A stretch of DNA of 64,000 nucleotides from Clostridiales bacterium (GCA_004553625.1 SFKX01000002.1:124001-188000); one strand, 5' to 3'; shown: positions 53,482 through 61,919, numbered from the stretch's first letter. Notes: generated by a model from the sequence alone, not told the origin. A program made the numbers and translations.

Positions 53482-54491
53482 GGAACATGTTCAGGGAGAT
53501 AGCAGGAAGGCTCAAAAAGGGCGAAGAACTTGTGCTCGTCACGGTCATCGCCTCCTCTGGCGCCACGCCGCGCGGCGCGGGCGCGAGGATGCTCGTAGGC
53601 AGCGGGGGGCGTATCTGCGGGACCATTGGCGGCGGCGCGGTGGAGTATAAGTCCGAGCAGCTGGCCAAGAAGGTCCTGGACGAAAAGCACAGCGGCGAGC
53701 ACGACTTCTCCCTCACGAAGAACGACGTGCAGAACCTCGGCATGATCTGCGGCGGGGCCGTGAATGTCTACTTCAGCTACATCCCGGCAAACGACCCTTA
53801 CGTCCTGTCCATAGCCGAGGAGGCCGAGCGCAGGTTTGCAGAGGGCGAGGACCTCTGGCTGCTCTCCGAGATCTCCGACGGCGGAAAGCTGGGCCTGTGG
53901 TCGGCGGCTGAGGGCTATTTTGGCCTCGAGGCGCCGGAGTGGACGCGGGAGATCATGTCCCGCCACCCGACGCGGAAAAAGCAGGACGGCCGCGACTTCT
54001 ACGCCGAGCAGATAAACTCCTCCGGCAAGGTCTATGTCTTTGGCTGCGGCCACGTGGCGCAGGAGCTGGTGCCGGTACTCGAGCACGTGGGCTTCCGCTG
54101 CGTCGCCCTGGACGACAGACCGGAGTTTGCAAATGAAAAGGTCATGCGCGGGGCGGAGAAGATCCTGCTCGTGGACTTTGAGAACATCGGCGCGAGCGTC
54201 ACGATAGGCCCGGAGGACTACATCTGCATAATGACCCGCGGCCACGCCTATGACACCGTCGTCCAGGCCCAGGCGCTGCGCACGCCCGCCTGCTACATCG
54301 GCGTCATCGGCAGCAAGGCCAAGACCGCGGGAGTGCAGCGCCAGCTGCGCGAACAGGGCTTCACGGACGAGGACTTTGCGCGCATCACGACGCCCATCGG
54401 CCTCGACATAAAGGCCGAGACCCCGGCCGAGATCGCCATCTCCATCGCCGCGCAGATGATAGAGGTCCGGGCCGGGAGGAACGCGCTTTGA
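53478..54491 (+). CDS. xdhC: XdhC/CoxI-family molybdenum cofactor chaperone
   Basis: 337 residues. The N-terminal XdhC_CoxI domain has ATPRGAGARMLV, CGTIGGGAVEY and MICGGAVNVYF; the C-terminal Rossmann domain has VYVFGCGHVAQELVPVLEHVGF and later VIGSKAKTAG. XdhC binds the cofactor and inserts the sulfurated form into xanthine-dehydrogenase-family enzymes, here most likely Mop. It overlaps the phosphatase-HD gene (ATGA) and the following NTPase (TTGA). Confidence 0.92.
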   Translation: MRNMFREIAGRLKKGEELVLVTVIASSGATPRGAGARMLVGSGGRICGTIGGGAVEYKSEQLAKKVLDEKHSGEHDFSLTKNDVQNLGMICGGAVNVYFSYIPANDPYVLSIAEEAERRFAEGEDLWLLSEISDGGKLGLWSAAEGYFGLEAPEWTREIMSRHPTRKKQDGRDFYAEQINSSGKVYVFGCGHVAQELVPVLEHVGFRCVALDDRPEFANEKVMRGAEKILLVDFENIGASVTIGPEDYICIMTRGHAYDTVVQAQALRTPACYIGVIGSKAKTAGVQRQLREQGFTDEDFARITTPIGLDIKAETPAEIAISIAAQMIEVRAGRNAL

Positions 54492-55051
54492 AAAGACGCC
54501 TCCTGCTGACGGGGCCCATAGGCTGCGGGAAGTCAACGCTCATCATAAACGCGCTGGGCAGCGCGATAAGGGACGCGGGCGGATTCCTGACGCTCCGTGT
54601 CATAGAGGACGGGCGTCTCGCGGGCTTTGACCTCTGCTCCACAGACGGGCGGGTGCGCGAGCGCTTCCTCAGCTTCGGCGAGGCCGGTTCCATAAGGGAC
54701 GAGCGGCCCTTCGCCGTGACGGCTCCGGCGCTGCTCAGGCTGGCGCAGGAAAAGCGCTTTGCGCTGATTGACGAGATCGGCGGCTTTGAGCTGCTGTATC
54801 CTGACTTCTACGAGGCGCTGACGGCCTTCCTCTTTTCCGGCAAGCCCTGCGTGGGCGTGCTCAAGGCCCTGCCGGGCGCTGAGGAGCTGACGAGGCGGGT
54901 CAAGCTCCCGCCGGAGTACATGGACGCGGCCCGTGAGCTGCGCGAGCTGCTGGAAAACGACCCCGACACGCTCCTGCTTGAGACGACGGGCAGGTACGAT
55001 ACCAACGCCGAGGGCGCCCTGCGCCACTGGGTAGAGGAATACGCGATATAG
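54488..55051 (+). CDS. P-loop NTPase, THEP1-like
   Basis: 187 residues. Walker A is TGPIGCGKST (residues 8-17); Walker B is ALIDEIGGFELL, typical of NTPase_1/THEP1. TTG start overlapping the xdhC stop. Such small NTPases recur beside molybdenum-hydroxylase and metal-transport genes, possibly preparing nucleotide for dinucleotide cofactors; this is inference. After it come 98 bases without a gene or clear promoter. Confidence 0.8.
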   Translation: MKRRLLLTGPIGCGKSTLIINALGSAIRDAGGFLTLRVIEDGRLAGFDLCSTDGRVRERFLSFGEAGSIRDERPFAVTAPALLRLAQEKRFALIDEIGGFELLYPDFYEALTAFLFSGKPCVGVLKALPGAEELTRRVKLPPEYMDAARELRELLENDPDTLLLETTGRYDTNAEGALRHWVEEYAI

Positions 55052-55149
55052 AGCGGGACCCCCCGCCCCCCGCTCCCAAAGGGGCTTCGTGCGCCTTTCG
55101 GACTTATATTTGGATGCAATACGCTTTGAGAAGAAAGAGAGTGTTGTGT

Positions 55150-55884
55150 ATGTGGGAGCTATATGACAAGCTGCTCGCGGGTCTGCCGAGGACGGGTACG
55201 GTGACTCGGGCGACGGCGGGCGAGCGCTGGACCCTGGTCGAGACGGACCTGGGCGGCGCGGGCCACGCCATGACGACTGAGGGGGACAGCTTTCCCCCGC
55301 GCTACCCGAACGGCATCGAGGGGATGCGGATAAGGGTGGCGGCGGAGGCGGTGAAGAGCTGGAACCTCATCGAAGCGGGGCTGGGCGTCGCAGCGGTTAA
55401 CGCATTTTACAATACGCCCGAGCGCATGGCGGAGCTGGGCTGCGCCGAGCCCTACGACAACTACTGCCTGCGCGGGCTGGACGTGGCGGGAAAGAGGGTC
55501 GGACTCATCGGCCACCTGCGGATGCCGGCGGGTACGCTGGATGCTGCGGAGAGCGTCCGCATACTGGAGCGGCACCCGAAGCCGGGGGACTATCCGGACT
55601 CCGCCTGTGAGTTCATCCTGCCGGACTGCGACGTCGTGCTCATAACGGGCAGCTCGCTCGTGAACAAGACTCTGCCGCGGCTGCTGGAGCTGTGCAAAAA
55701 CGCCTATGTGGTGCTGACGGGGCCGACGGTACCGCTCTGCCCGGCGCTCCTGGACTGCGGCATAGACAGACTAGCGGGCATGGTCGTGACCGACGTCGCC
55801 GGGGCAAGGCGGCACGCGGCCGAGTGCCTAGAGGGTCCGCCCTATCCCTACGGGCAGACCTTCCTGCTGGGGAGGGATACCTGA
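55150..55884 (+). CDS. DUF4213/DUF364 (Rossmann-like) protein
   Basis: 244 residues: a DUF4213 lead (WELYDKLLAGLP...WTLVETDLGGAGHAMT) and a DUF364 domain (KRVGLIGHL, LPDCDVVLITGSSLVNKTLPRLLELCKNAYVVLTGPTVPLCPALLDCGIDRLAGMVV). Homologues lie beside FecCD-type importers and have been proposed to act in metal-chelate chemistry. The ATG at 55150 is chosen by domain fit; its ribosome binding site (AAAGAGAG) is weak. The importer permease follows after one base. Confidence 0.8.
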   Translation: MWELYDKLLAGLPRTGTVTRATAGERWTLVETDLGGAGHAMTTEGDSFPPRYPNGIEGMRIRVAAEAVKSWNLIEAGLGVAAVNAFYNTPERMAELGCAEPYDNYCLRGLDVAGKRVGLIGHLRMPAGTLDAAESVRILERHPKPGDYPDSACEFILPDCDVVLITGSSLVNKTLPRLLELCKNAYVVLTGPTVPLCPALLDCGIDRLAGMVVTDVAGARRHAAECLEGPPYPYGQTFLLGRDT

Positions 55885-55885
55885 G

Positions 55886-56923
55886 ATGAAGAGAAGAGAC
55901 AGGCTCCTGAGCGGGCCGGGCGCAATGGCCGTGCTGGCGATAGTGCTCGTGGCCTGTACGCTGCTGTCCTTCCTGTTCGGGCGCTACCCCGTGCCTTTCA
56001 GCGAGCTCTGCGGCATACTCTGGAACAAGTTCCTCTCGATATTCGGCGCGGGTACAGACAAGTTCTGGACGGACGCCATGGAGGCTGCGGTCTGGAACGT
56101 GCGGTTGCCGAGGGTACTGATGAGCGTCCTCGTGGGCGCCTGCCTTTCGGCGGCGGGCGCGGCGTATCAGGGCGTGTTCCAGAACCCGATGGCGGCGCCG
56201 GACGTGCTGGGCGCTTCCGCCGGAGCTGGCTTCGGCGCGGCGCTGGCCATCTACGTCGGGCTCTCGAGCGCGTACATAACCCTGGCCGCTTTCGGCATGA
56301 GCCTCTTGACCGTCGTGCTGGTCTTTTGGGTCAGCAAGCACGCGAAGGGCGAGCGGGTGCTGGGCCTGGTGCTGGCAGGCATCATGGTGAGCTCGCTTTT
56401 CCAGGCCGGGACCTCGTTCATAAAGCTCGCGGCAGACCCGACGAACAAGCTGCCGCAGATCACCTATTGGCTCATGGGCAGCCTCTCGGGCATGGACTGG
56501 GAGGACCTCGGCTTCGTCATCTGGCCGATGCTCGTAGGTCTTGTGCCGCTCTTTCTTCTGCGCTGGAGGCTCAACGTCCTCGCCATGGGCGACGACGAGG
56601 CCAGGGCCATGGGCGTGGACGCGGGCAGGCTCCGCATCTGGCTCATAATAGCCGCAACGCTCGTGACGGCGGCCTCCGTCTCCGTCTCCGGCATGATCGG
56701 CTGGGTCGGCCTCGTCATACCGCACATGGTCCGGCGCATCTGCGGCTCAGATTACCGCTGGCTCATGCCCGGCTGCATGCTGGGCGGCGGCATTTTCCTG
56801 CTCATAGTGGACAACCTCTCGAGGAACATCTCGACCTCGGGCATACCGATAGGCATACTCACGGCCTTCGTCGGCGCGCCCTTCTTCCTCCTGCTCATAA
56901 CGGGAAGGGGTGAGCGGCTGTGA
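55886..56923 (+). CDS. FecCD/BtuC-type ABC importer permease
   Basis: 345 residues with about ten membrane helices. It has the FecCD pattern: RLPRVLMSVLVGACLSAAGAAYQG, NPMAAPDVLGASAGAGFGAAL, the GSLSGMDWEDL segment and a SGMIGWVGLVIPHMVRR coupling region. Members carry siderophores, haem, B12, or molybdate/tungstate (MolB of Haemophilus). The setting beside molybdenum-cofactor genes favours molybdate, tungstate or a metal chelate. It overlaps the ATPase gene (GTGA). Confidence 0.88.
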   Translation: MKRRDRLLSGPGAMAVLAIVLVACTLLSFLFGRYPVPFSELCGILWNKFLSIFGAGTDKFWTDAMEAAVWNVRLPRVLMSVLVGACLSAAGAAYQGVFQNPMAAPDVLGASAGAGFGAALAIYVGLSSAYITLAAFGMSLLTVVLVFWVSKHAKGERVLGLVLAGIMVSSLFQAGTSFIKLAADPTNKLPQITYWLMGSLSGMDWEDLGFVIWPMLVGLVPLFLLRWRLNVLAMGDDEARAMGVDAGRLRIWLIIAATLVTAASVSVSGMIGWVGLVIPHMVRRICGSDYRWLMPGCMLGGGIFLLIVDNLSRNISTSGIPIGILTAFVGAPFFLLLITGRGERL

Positions 56924-57705
56924 GCGTTGAAGTGAAGAACCTGTGCTTCTCCTACGGCGAACACGAGGTGCTGCACGACGTGAGCTTCAGCGTGGAGGCC
57001 GGGGAATTCCTCTCCATACTCGGGCCGAACGGAGTGGGCAAGAGCACGCTCTTCCGCTGCGTCCTCGGTCTCTTGCGGGACTACACGGGCAGCGTCACGG
57101 TGGAGGGCCGGGACGCCAAAAGCCTGAGCATACGCGAGGCGGCAAGGCTCATTGCCTACATACCCCAGAGCACGCACCCCGCCTTCAACTACAGCGTGCG
57201 CGACATCGTCCTCATGGGTACGACGAGCGGACTGGGGACATTCTCCACGCCCAGGAAGGAGGACGTCCGGAGGGTGAACGAGGCGCTTGAAAAGATCGGC
57301 ATACTTGAGCTCGGCGAGCGCTGCTTTCACCGCATCTCCGGCGGCGAGCGGCAGCTGGCACTCATAGCCCGGGCGCTGGTCCAGCGCGCGCCGGTGCTCA
57401 TGCTGGACGAGCCGACGGCGAGCCTCGACTTCGGCAACCAGTTGCTGGTGCTGGGCTGCGCCCGGGAGCTGGCCCGCGAGGGCTACACCGTCATCCAGAC
57501 CACGCACAACCCGGAGCAGAGCTTCATGTTCTCGGACCGCATCCTCGCCCTGCACGGCGGGAGAGTGCTGACGGAGGGCGGGCCGAAGGAGGTCCTCACG
57601 CCGGAGCTAATGCGCGAGCTCTACGGAGTCGAGGTCGAAGTGTCCAGCCTCTTTGACGACAAGGTCAGGGTCTGCACGCCCGCCTCGGTCGCAAGGGGCG
57701 GATGA
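56920..57705 (+). CDS. ABC importer ATP-binding protein (FecE/BtuD type)
   Basis: 261 residues, GTG start. Walker A is LGPNGVGKSTLF, the Q-loop YIPQ, signature RISGGERQL, Walker B VLMLDEPTASLDFG, H-loop TTHNPEQ. It energises the FecCD permease encoded just upstream. The lipoprotein partner follows 44 bases later. Confidence 0.92.
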   Translation: MSVEVKNLCFSYGEHEVLHDVSFSVEAGEFLSILGPNGVGKSTLFRCVLGLLRDYTGSVTVEGRDAKSLSIREAARLIAYIPQSTHPAFNYSVRDIVLMGTTSGLGTFSTPRKEDVRRVNEALEKIGILELGERCFHRISGGERQLALIARALVQRAPVLMLDEPTASLDFGNQLLVLGCARELAREGYTVIQTTHNPEQSFMFSDRILALHGGRVLTEGGPKEVLTPELMRELYGVEVEVSSLFDDKVRVCTPASVARGG

Positions 57706-57749
57706 ATATGCGTTTCACAGCGTCAAAATAAATCAGGAGGAGACCAAAA

Positions 57750-58883
57750 ATGAAGAGAAGGATTCTGGTACTGCTGCTGGCGCTTTGCCTGCTGGCGGGG
57801 CTGATTTCCGGCTGCGGCCAGCCCGCTGCCGAGACCTCTGAGCCGCCTGCGGAGGACACCGCGCCCGCGACGGAACCCGCCGCGGAGGAGACCACGCCCG
57901 AAACACGCGAGTTCACGGACTCGACGGGCCGGACGGTGACGGTGCCATATGAGGTGACGAAGGTCGCCATCTCGGGGCCGCTGACGCAGGTCTACGCCAT
58001 ACCGCTGGTGGGCGAGCTCATGGTGGGCGTCTCGAACTACATAGCCGAGGACATCGCGCTCTATCTGCCGGAGTACATCTCCACCCTGCCGGAGCTGGGC
58101 CAGCTCTACGGCGGCAAGGGCGAGATGGACCTCGAGGCCTTGCTGGCCGCGGGGCCGGACGTGGTCATAGACGTGGGCGACACGAAGGACGGCATAGCCG
58201 AGGACATGGACAGCCTGACGGAGCAGACGGGCATCCCCTTTGTCCACATAGACGCGACGGTCGAGACCGCGCCGGAGGCCTACAGAATGCTGGGCGAGCT
58301 GACCGGTCAGACAGAGAAGGCCGAGGAGCTTGCGACCTGGTGCGAGGAGACCTACGCCATGATGACCGACATGATGGCCAAGGTGGACGCGGACGGCGCG
58401 CGCAAGAGCCTGCTCTACTGCCTGGGCGACAAGGGCCTGAACGTCATCGCCGAGGGAAGCTACCACGCAGAGACGATAAACCTGCTGTCCGACAACCTGG
58501 CCAAGCTGCCGGAGGTCGTATCCTCCGGCTTGGGCAACGAGGTGGACCTGGAGCAGATCCTGGTCTGGGACCCGGACGTCATCATCTTCGCGCCGGACAC
58601 GATCTATGACACGGTGGCTACGGACACGGCCTGGCAGCAGCTTTCCGCCATCAGCGGCGGGAACTACTACAAGACGCCCTACGGCCCCTACGGCTGGCTC
58701 TCCAGTCCCCCGTCTGTGCAGAGGTATCTCGGCATGCTCTGGCTGGGCGCGCTGCTCTACCCCGACTACTGCGAGTATGACCTCCAGACCGAGGTAACGG
58801 AGTATTACGAGCTCTTCTACCAGTGCGAGCTGACACAGGAGATGTACGACAACCTCATGGCGGGCGCCATGCCGGAGGAATAA
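57750..58883 (+). CDS. ABC importer substrate-binding lipoprotein (FecB/BtuF type)
   Basis: 377 residues. Signal peptide with lipobox ISGCGQPA, a Thr/Glu/Pro-rich linker (about 25-52), then a class III binding-protein fold (REFTDSTGRTVTVP, VGVSNYIAED, LLAAGPDVVIDVGD, ILVWDPDVIIFAPD). AGGAGG precedes the ATG. Together with the two previous genes it forms a complete importer. The ligand, from context, is molybdate, tungstate or a metal complex. Confidence 0.9.
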   Translation: MKRRILVLLLALCLLAGLISGCGQPAAETSEPPAEDTAPATEPAAEETTPETREFTDSTGRTVTVPYEVTKVAISGPLTQVYAIPLVGELMVGVSNYIAEDIALYLPEYISTLPELGQLYGGKGEMDLEALLAAGPDVVIDVGDTKDGIAEDMDSLTEQTGIPFVHIDATVETAPEAYRMLGELTGQTEKAEELATWCEETYAMMTDMMAKVDADGARKSLLYCLGDKGLNVIAEGSYHAETINLLSDNLAKLPEVVSSGLGNEVDLEQILVWDPDVIIFAPDTIYDTVATDTAWQQLSAISGGNYYKTPYGPYGWLSSPPSVQRYLGMLWLGALLYPDYCEYDLQTEVTEYYELFYQCELTQEMYDNLMAGAMPEE

Positions 58884-58895
58884 AAACGGCGCAGA

Positions 58896-58930
58896 AAGGC
58901 CCCGGACCTGTGTGGTCCGGGGCCTTGTTT
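58896..58930 (+). terminator. Terminator of the importer operon
   Basis: A 13-bp stem (AAGGCCCCGGACC with GGTCCGGGGCCTT, loop TGTGT) followed by GTTTTGTTG, between convergent importer and folA genes. Confidence 0.75.
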
Positions 58931-58940
58931 TGTTGTGCGT

Positions 58941-59420
58941 TCAGTCTACCCGTTCGTAGGTACAGAAGCTGCACTGGTATTCGCCGGAGGTAAAGGGTTC
59001 TTCCTCGACGCATTTCCAGTCCGGCAGGGAGTCGAGGTTGGGGAAATAGGCGTCCGACTTGGGCTGCGCGCCTATCTTGGTGACGTAAATGCGGTCAAAG
59101 TACTGGAACATGGCCATATAGACCGTCGCTCCGCCGATGACAAAGACGCGCTCGCAGTCCTTTGTCGCCTCCACCGCGTCCTTTGCCGTGCGCACTATCG
59201 TCGCGCCCTCTATCTCGTCCGCGTGCCGCGTTATGACGAGGTTTTCCCTGTCCTTGAGGGGTTTGCCGCCGGGGAAGTCCTCCATCGTCCGCCTGCCGAC
59301 TATGACGGCGGCGCCACGGGTCAGCTTGGCAAAATGCCGTCTGTCCTCTGGGATGACGATGGGCTGCGTGCCTTCCGCGCCTATGCCCCAGTCCGAATAC
59401 ACTGCTACGATCGCGTCCAT
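58941..59420 (-). CDS. folA: Dihydrofolate reductase
   Basis: 159 residues, the normal length. IVAVYSDWGIG, the IPEDRRHF substrate helix, VIVGRRTMEDFPGGKPL, NLVITR and VFVIGGATVY are the DHFR motifs; the reaction regenerates tetrahydrofolate with NADPH. It lies 20 bases after thyA, which consumes methylene-THF and yields dihydrofolate. AAAGGAG precedes the ATG. Confidence 0.95.
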   Translation of the reverse strand: MDAIVAVYSDWGIGAEGTQPIVIPEDRRHFAKLTRGAAVIVGRRTMEDFPGGKPLKDRENLVITRHADEIEGATIVRTAKDAVEATKDCERVFVIGGATVYMAMFQYFDRIYVTKIGAQPKSDAYFPNLDSLPDWKCVEEEPFTSGEYQCSFCTYERVD

Positions 59421-59440
59421 TTGCTCTCCTTTCCGCCGGG

Positions 59441-60274
59441 TCAGACCGCTATGGGTATCTTTTCGTTCAGCTCCGTGTACTCGTAGCCGGGCAGGGAGAA
59501 GCTGTCCTTCGTGAAGGCGTAAAAGTCCTTCACGCTCTCGTCCAGTATGAGCTTCGGGGCCTTTTTTGGCTCATTTTTTATTATCTTTTCAACGATAGGC
59601 ACGTGCCTGTCGTAGATATGCGCGTCTGCGATGACGTGGACCAGCTCGCCCGCCTCCAGGCCCGAGACCTGCGCGAACATGTACGTCAGCGCGGCGTACT
59701 GGCAGACGTTCCAGTTGTTCGCCGCGAGCATGTCCTGGCTGCGCTGGTTCAGGATGGCGTTGAGCGTCCTGCCCGTCACGTTGAAGGTCATCGAATAGGC
59801 GCAGGGGTAGAGCGCCATCTCGTGCAGGTCCGCGAAATTATATATGTTCGTCATTATCCGTCGCGAGGCGGGGTTGTGCTTAAGGTCATAGAGCACGCGG
59901 TCCACCTGGTCGAACTCGCCCTCGGCGTATTTGTGCTTCACGCCCAGCTGATAGCCGTAGGCCTTGCCGATTGAGCCGGACTCGTCCGCCCACTGGTCCC
60001 AGACGTGGCTGCCCAGGTCCTTTATGTTGTTGGACTTCTTCTGCCAGATCCAGAGCAGCTCGTCTATGGCGCTCTTCCAATAGGTCCGGCGTATGGTGAG
60101 AATGGGGAACTCGCCCCGCAGGTCATAGCGGTTCACGATGCCGAATTTCTTTATCGTGTGTGCTGGGGCGTTGTTGTCCTCCCAGCGCGGACGTACGTCC
60201 TGCTCCGTGTCCCAAAAGCCGTTTTCAAGTATGTCCCGGCAGTTTTTAATAAACACCTCGTCGGCGTAGCTCAT
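59441..60274 (-). CDS. thyA: Thymidylate synthase
   Basis: 277 residues. The catalytic Cys158 lies in LYPCAYS, with NQRSQDM (dUMP phosphate Arg), RRTYWKSAIDELLWI and the IYDRH segment. It methylates dUMP to dTMP using methylene-THF. The LYPCAY form, without the common His after Cys, is that of a Firmicutes subgroup. AAGGGGG precedes the ATG at 60274. Confidence 0.95.
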   Translation of the reverse strand: MSYADEVFIKNCRDILENGFWDTEQDVRPRWEDNNAPAHTIKKFGIVNRYDLRGEFPILTIRRTYWKSAIDELLWIWQKKSNNIKDLGSHVWDQWADESGSIGKAYGYQLGVKHKYAEGEFDQVDRVLYDLKHNPASRRIMTNIYNFADLHEMALYPCAYSMTFNVTGRTLNAILNQRSQDMLAANNWNVCQYAALTYMFAQVSGLEAGELVHVIADAHIYDRHVPIVEKIIKNEPKKAPKLILDESVKDFYAFTKDSFSLPGYEYTELNEKIPIAV

Positions 60275-60319
60275 GCCCCGGCCCCCTTGTCTCCATGCAT
60301 GTTAAAACAATATAAAATC

Positions 60320-60348
60320 AGTATAAACCATCCCGGCGGCACCCGCAA
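60320..60348 (-). promoter_or_regulatory. Promoter of thyA-folA
   Basis: Minus strand: TTGCGG (60348-60343), 17 bases, TATACT (60325-60320). Its -35 region overlaps the SigK-like promoter of dpaA. Confidence 0.6.
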
Positions 60349-60367
60349 GCGGCAATTGCATAGAATA
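60341..60367 (+). promoter_or_regulatory. SigK-like (mother-cell) promoter of dpaAB
   Basis: AC at 60341-60342, 16 bases, then CATAGAATA (60359-60367). This fits AC-N16-CATAnnnTA, the SigK consensus, and dpaAB (spoVF) is a SigK target in Bacillus. Confidence 0.6.
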
Positions 60368-60392
60368 GATAGGGAAAGGGGCGTGGAGTTTT

Positions 60393-61247
60393 ATGGTTTT
60401 TGCCTTATGCGGGGGCGACGCGCGGCAGGCTGAGCTGGCGCGGCTGCTTCTGGAGGATGGACACGAGGTCAGGAGCTGGGCCCTGGAGCGGGCGGAGCTG
60501 CCGGGCGGCGCAAAGGTCTGCGCATCGGCCGCGGAGGCGCTGGAGGGAGCGGATTGCCTGCTCCTGCCCATGCCTGTGTCCGCGAAGAGCGGACTTTTGA
60601 ACGCGCCGCTCTCGGAGGGGACGCACTGCCTGGGCGAGGTGTTCGCCGCGGCGGAGCCGGGTATGCCGGTCTGCGGCGGGGCGATTGCTCCGGAGGCGCG
60701 CGCCGTAGCCGAGGGCCGCGGCCTGCGCCTGCACGACTACGGAAAGCGCGAGGAGCTGCTCGCGGCGAACGCCGTAGCCACGGCGGAAGGAGCCGTCGGC
60801 GTGCTGCTGAGCGAGACGGCCTGGGCGCTCTGCGGACGCAAGGCGCTGGTGACGGGCTGGGGCCGGGTGGCGCGCGCGCTCGCGCCGAGGCTGCGCGGCC
60901 TGGGCATGGAGGTCACCGTGGCGGCGCGCAAGCCGGGCGACAGGGCCTGGGCGGCGGCCTGGGGCTTCCACACTGCGGATACGGAGCGGCTGGCGGAGGC
61001 CCTGCGCGGCTGTTCCGCCGTTGTAAACACGGTCCCGGCGCTGCTGCTGACTGCGGCGCGGCTCGCGGAGCTCGAGCCCGAGGCCCTGGTCCTGGACCTC
61101 GCCTCCGCGCCGGGAGGCACGGACTTTGAAGCCGCGCGCGCCTTCGGCCTCCGCGCCCTGACCGCGCCGGGCTTGCCCGGCAAGTGGGCTCCGCTCACCG
61201 CCGCGCAGGCGATAAGGGATGCGGTCTACAACATTCTGGAGGTTTGA
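60393..61247 (+). CDS. dpaA: Dipicolinate synthase subunit A
   Basis: 284 residues. ALCGGDARQAELARLLLEDGHEV at the N-terminus, a central helix with LLSETAWALCGRKALVTGWGRVARALAPRL and the LDLASAPGGTDF segment match SpoVFA/DpaA. With DpaB it oxidises dihydrodipicolinate-level intermediate to dipicolinic acid in the mother cell during sporulation. TGGAG precedes the ATG. Confidence 0.92.
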   Translation: MVFALCGGDARQAELARLLLEDGHEVRSWALERAELPGGAKVCASAAEALEGADCLLLPMPVSAKSGLLNAPLSEGTHCLGEVFAAAEPGMPVCGGAIAPEARAVAEGRGLRLHDYGKREELLAANAVATAEGAVGVLLSETAWALCGRKALVTGWGRVARALAPRLRGLGMEVTVAARKPGDRAWAAAWGFHTADTERLAEALRGCSAVVNTVPALLLTAARLAELEPEALVLDLASAPGGTDFEAARAFGLRALTAPGLPGKWAPLTAAQAIRDAVYNILEV

Positions 61248-61253
61248 CGCACT

Positions 61254-61823
61254 ATGGAAAGCAAAAGGATGGGGCTGGCGCTCTGCGGCTCCTACTGCAC
61301 ATACGAAAAGGTGCTCGCGGCGGCGGAAGGGCTGGCGCAGGACTGGGAGCTGACGGCGGTGATGAGCGAGACGGCGGCCTGCACGGACAGCCGCTTCGGG
61401 AAGGCGGAGGACTTCATAGCAGAGCTGGAAGCGCTGACGGGCAAACCGGTCATGCGCAGCATAGTGGAGGCAGAGCGGGTCGGCCCGGAGAAGCTCTTCG
61501 ACGTGCTGGTCATAGCGCCCTGCACGGGCGCGACGCTGGCGCGCCTGGCGCTGGGCCTGACGGATACGGCGGTGACCATGGCGGCGAAGAGCCACCTGCG
61601 CAACGGCAGGCCGGTGGTCGTGGCGCTCTCGACGAACGACGCGCTCTCCGGCTCCGCGGAGAACATCGCCGCGCTGCTGAACCGGAAGAACTACTACTTC
61701 GTCCCCTTCGGTCAGGACGACCCGCAGGGAAAGCCGAACTCCCTGCAGGCGGACTTTGCGCGCATACACGAGACCGCGCTCGCCGCGCTGGAGGGCAGGC
61801 AGCTCCAGCCGGTGCTGAAATGA
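61254..61823 (+). CDS. dpaB: Dipicolinate synthase subunit B
   Basis: 189 residues of the flavoprotein-like DpaB/SpoVFB family (MGLALCGSYCTYEKVLAAAEGLA, LVIAPCTGATLARLALGLTDTAVTMAAKSHLRNGRPVV, ALSTNDALS, NYYFVPFGQDDP). Six bases after dpaA, so the two are co-transcribed. The presence of both subunits, rather than the Etf-based route of some clostridia, defines how this organism makes spore dipicolinate. Confidence 0.93.
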   Translation: MESKRMGLALCGSYCTYEKVLAAAEGLAQDWELTAVMSETAACTDSRFGKAEDFIAELEALTGKPVMRSIVEAERVGPEKLFDVLVIAPCTGATLARLALGLTDTAVTMAAKSHLRNGRPVVVALSTNDALSGSAENIAALLNRKNYYFVPFGQDDPQGKPNSLQADFARIHETALAALEGRQLQPVLK

Positions 61824-61827
61824 GCGG

Positions 61828-61859
61828 GGGAGGGCCGGAAGGCCCTCCCATTTTTTATT
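61828..61859 (+). terminator. Terminator of dpaAB
   Basis: GGGAGGGCC with GGCCCTCCC (loop GGAA) followed by ATTTTTTATT. Confidence 0.8.
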
Positions 61860-61890
61860 GAGATTTAACGATAAAAATTCTTTTGGCGTA

Positions 61891-61919
61891 TTTTCAAGTT
61901 AATATACATGGTGTATAAT
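61891..61919 (+). promoter_or_regulatory. Promoter of the nucleotidase gene
   Basis: TTTTCA (61891-61896), 17 bases, TATAAT (61914-61919), about 50 bases before the ATG. Confidence 0.45.

Noticed and set aside
55052..55149. Terminator or promoter between the NTPase and DUF364 genes
   Set aside because: GC-rich stretches are present but no stem with a T-run and no convincing -35/-10 pair.
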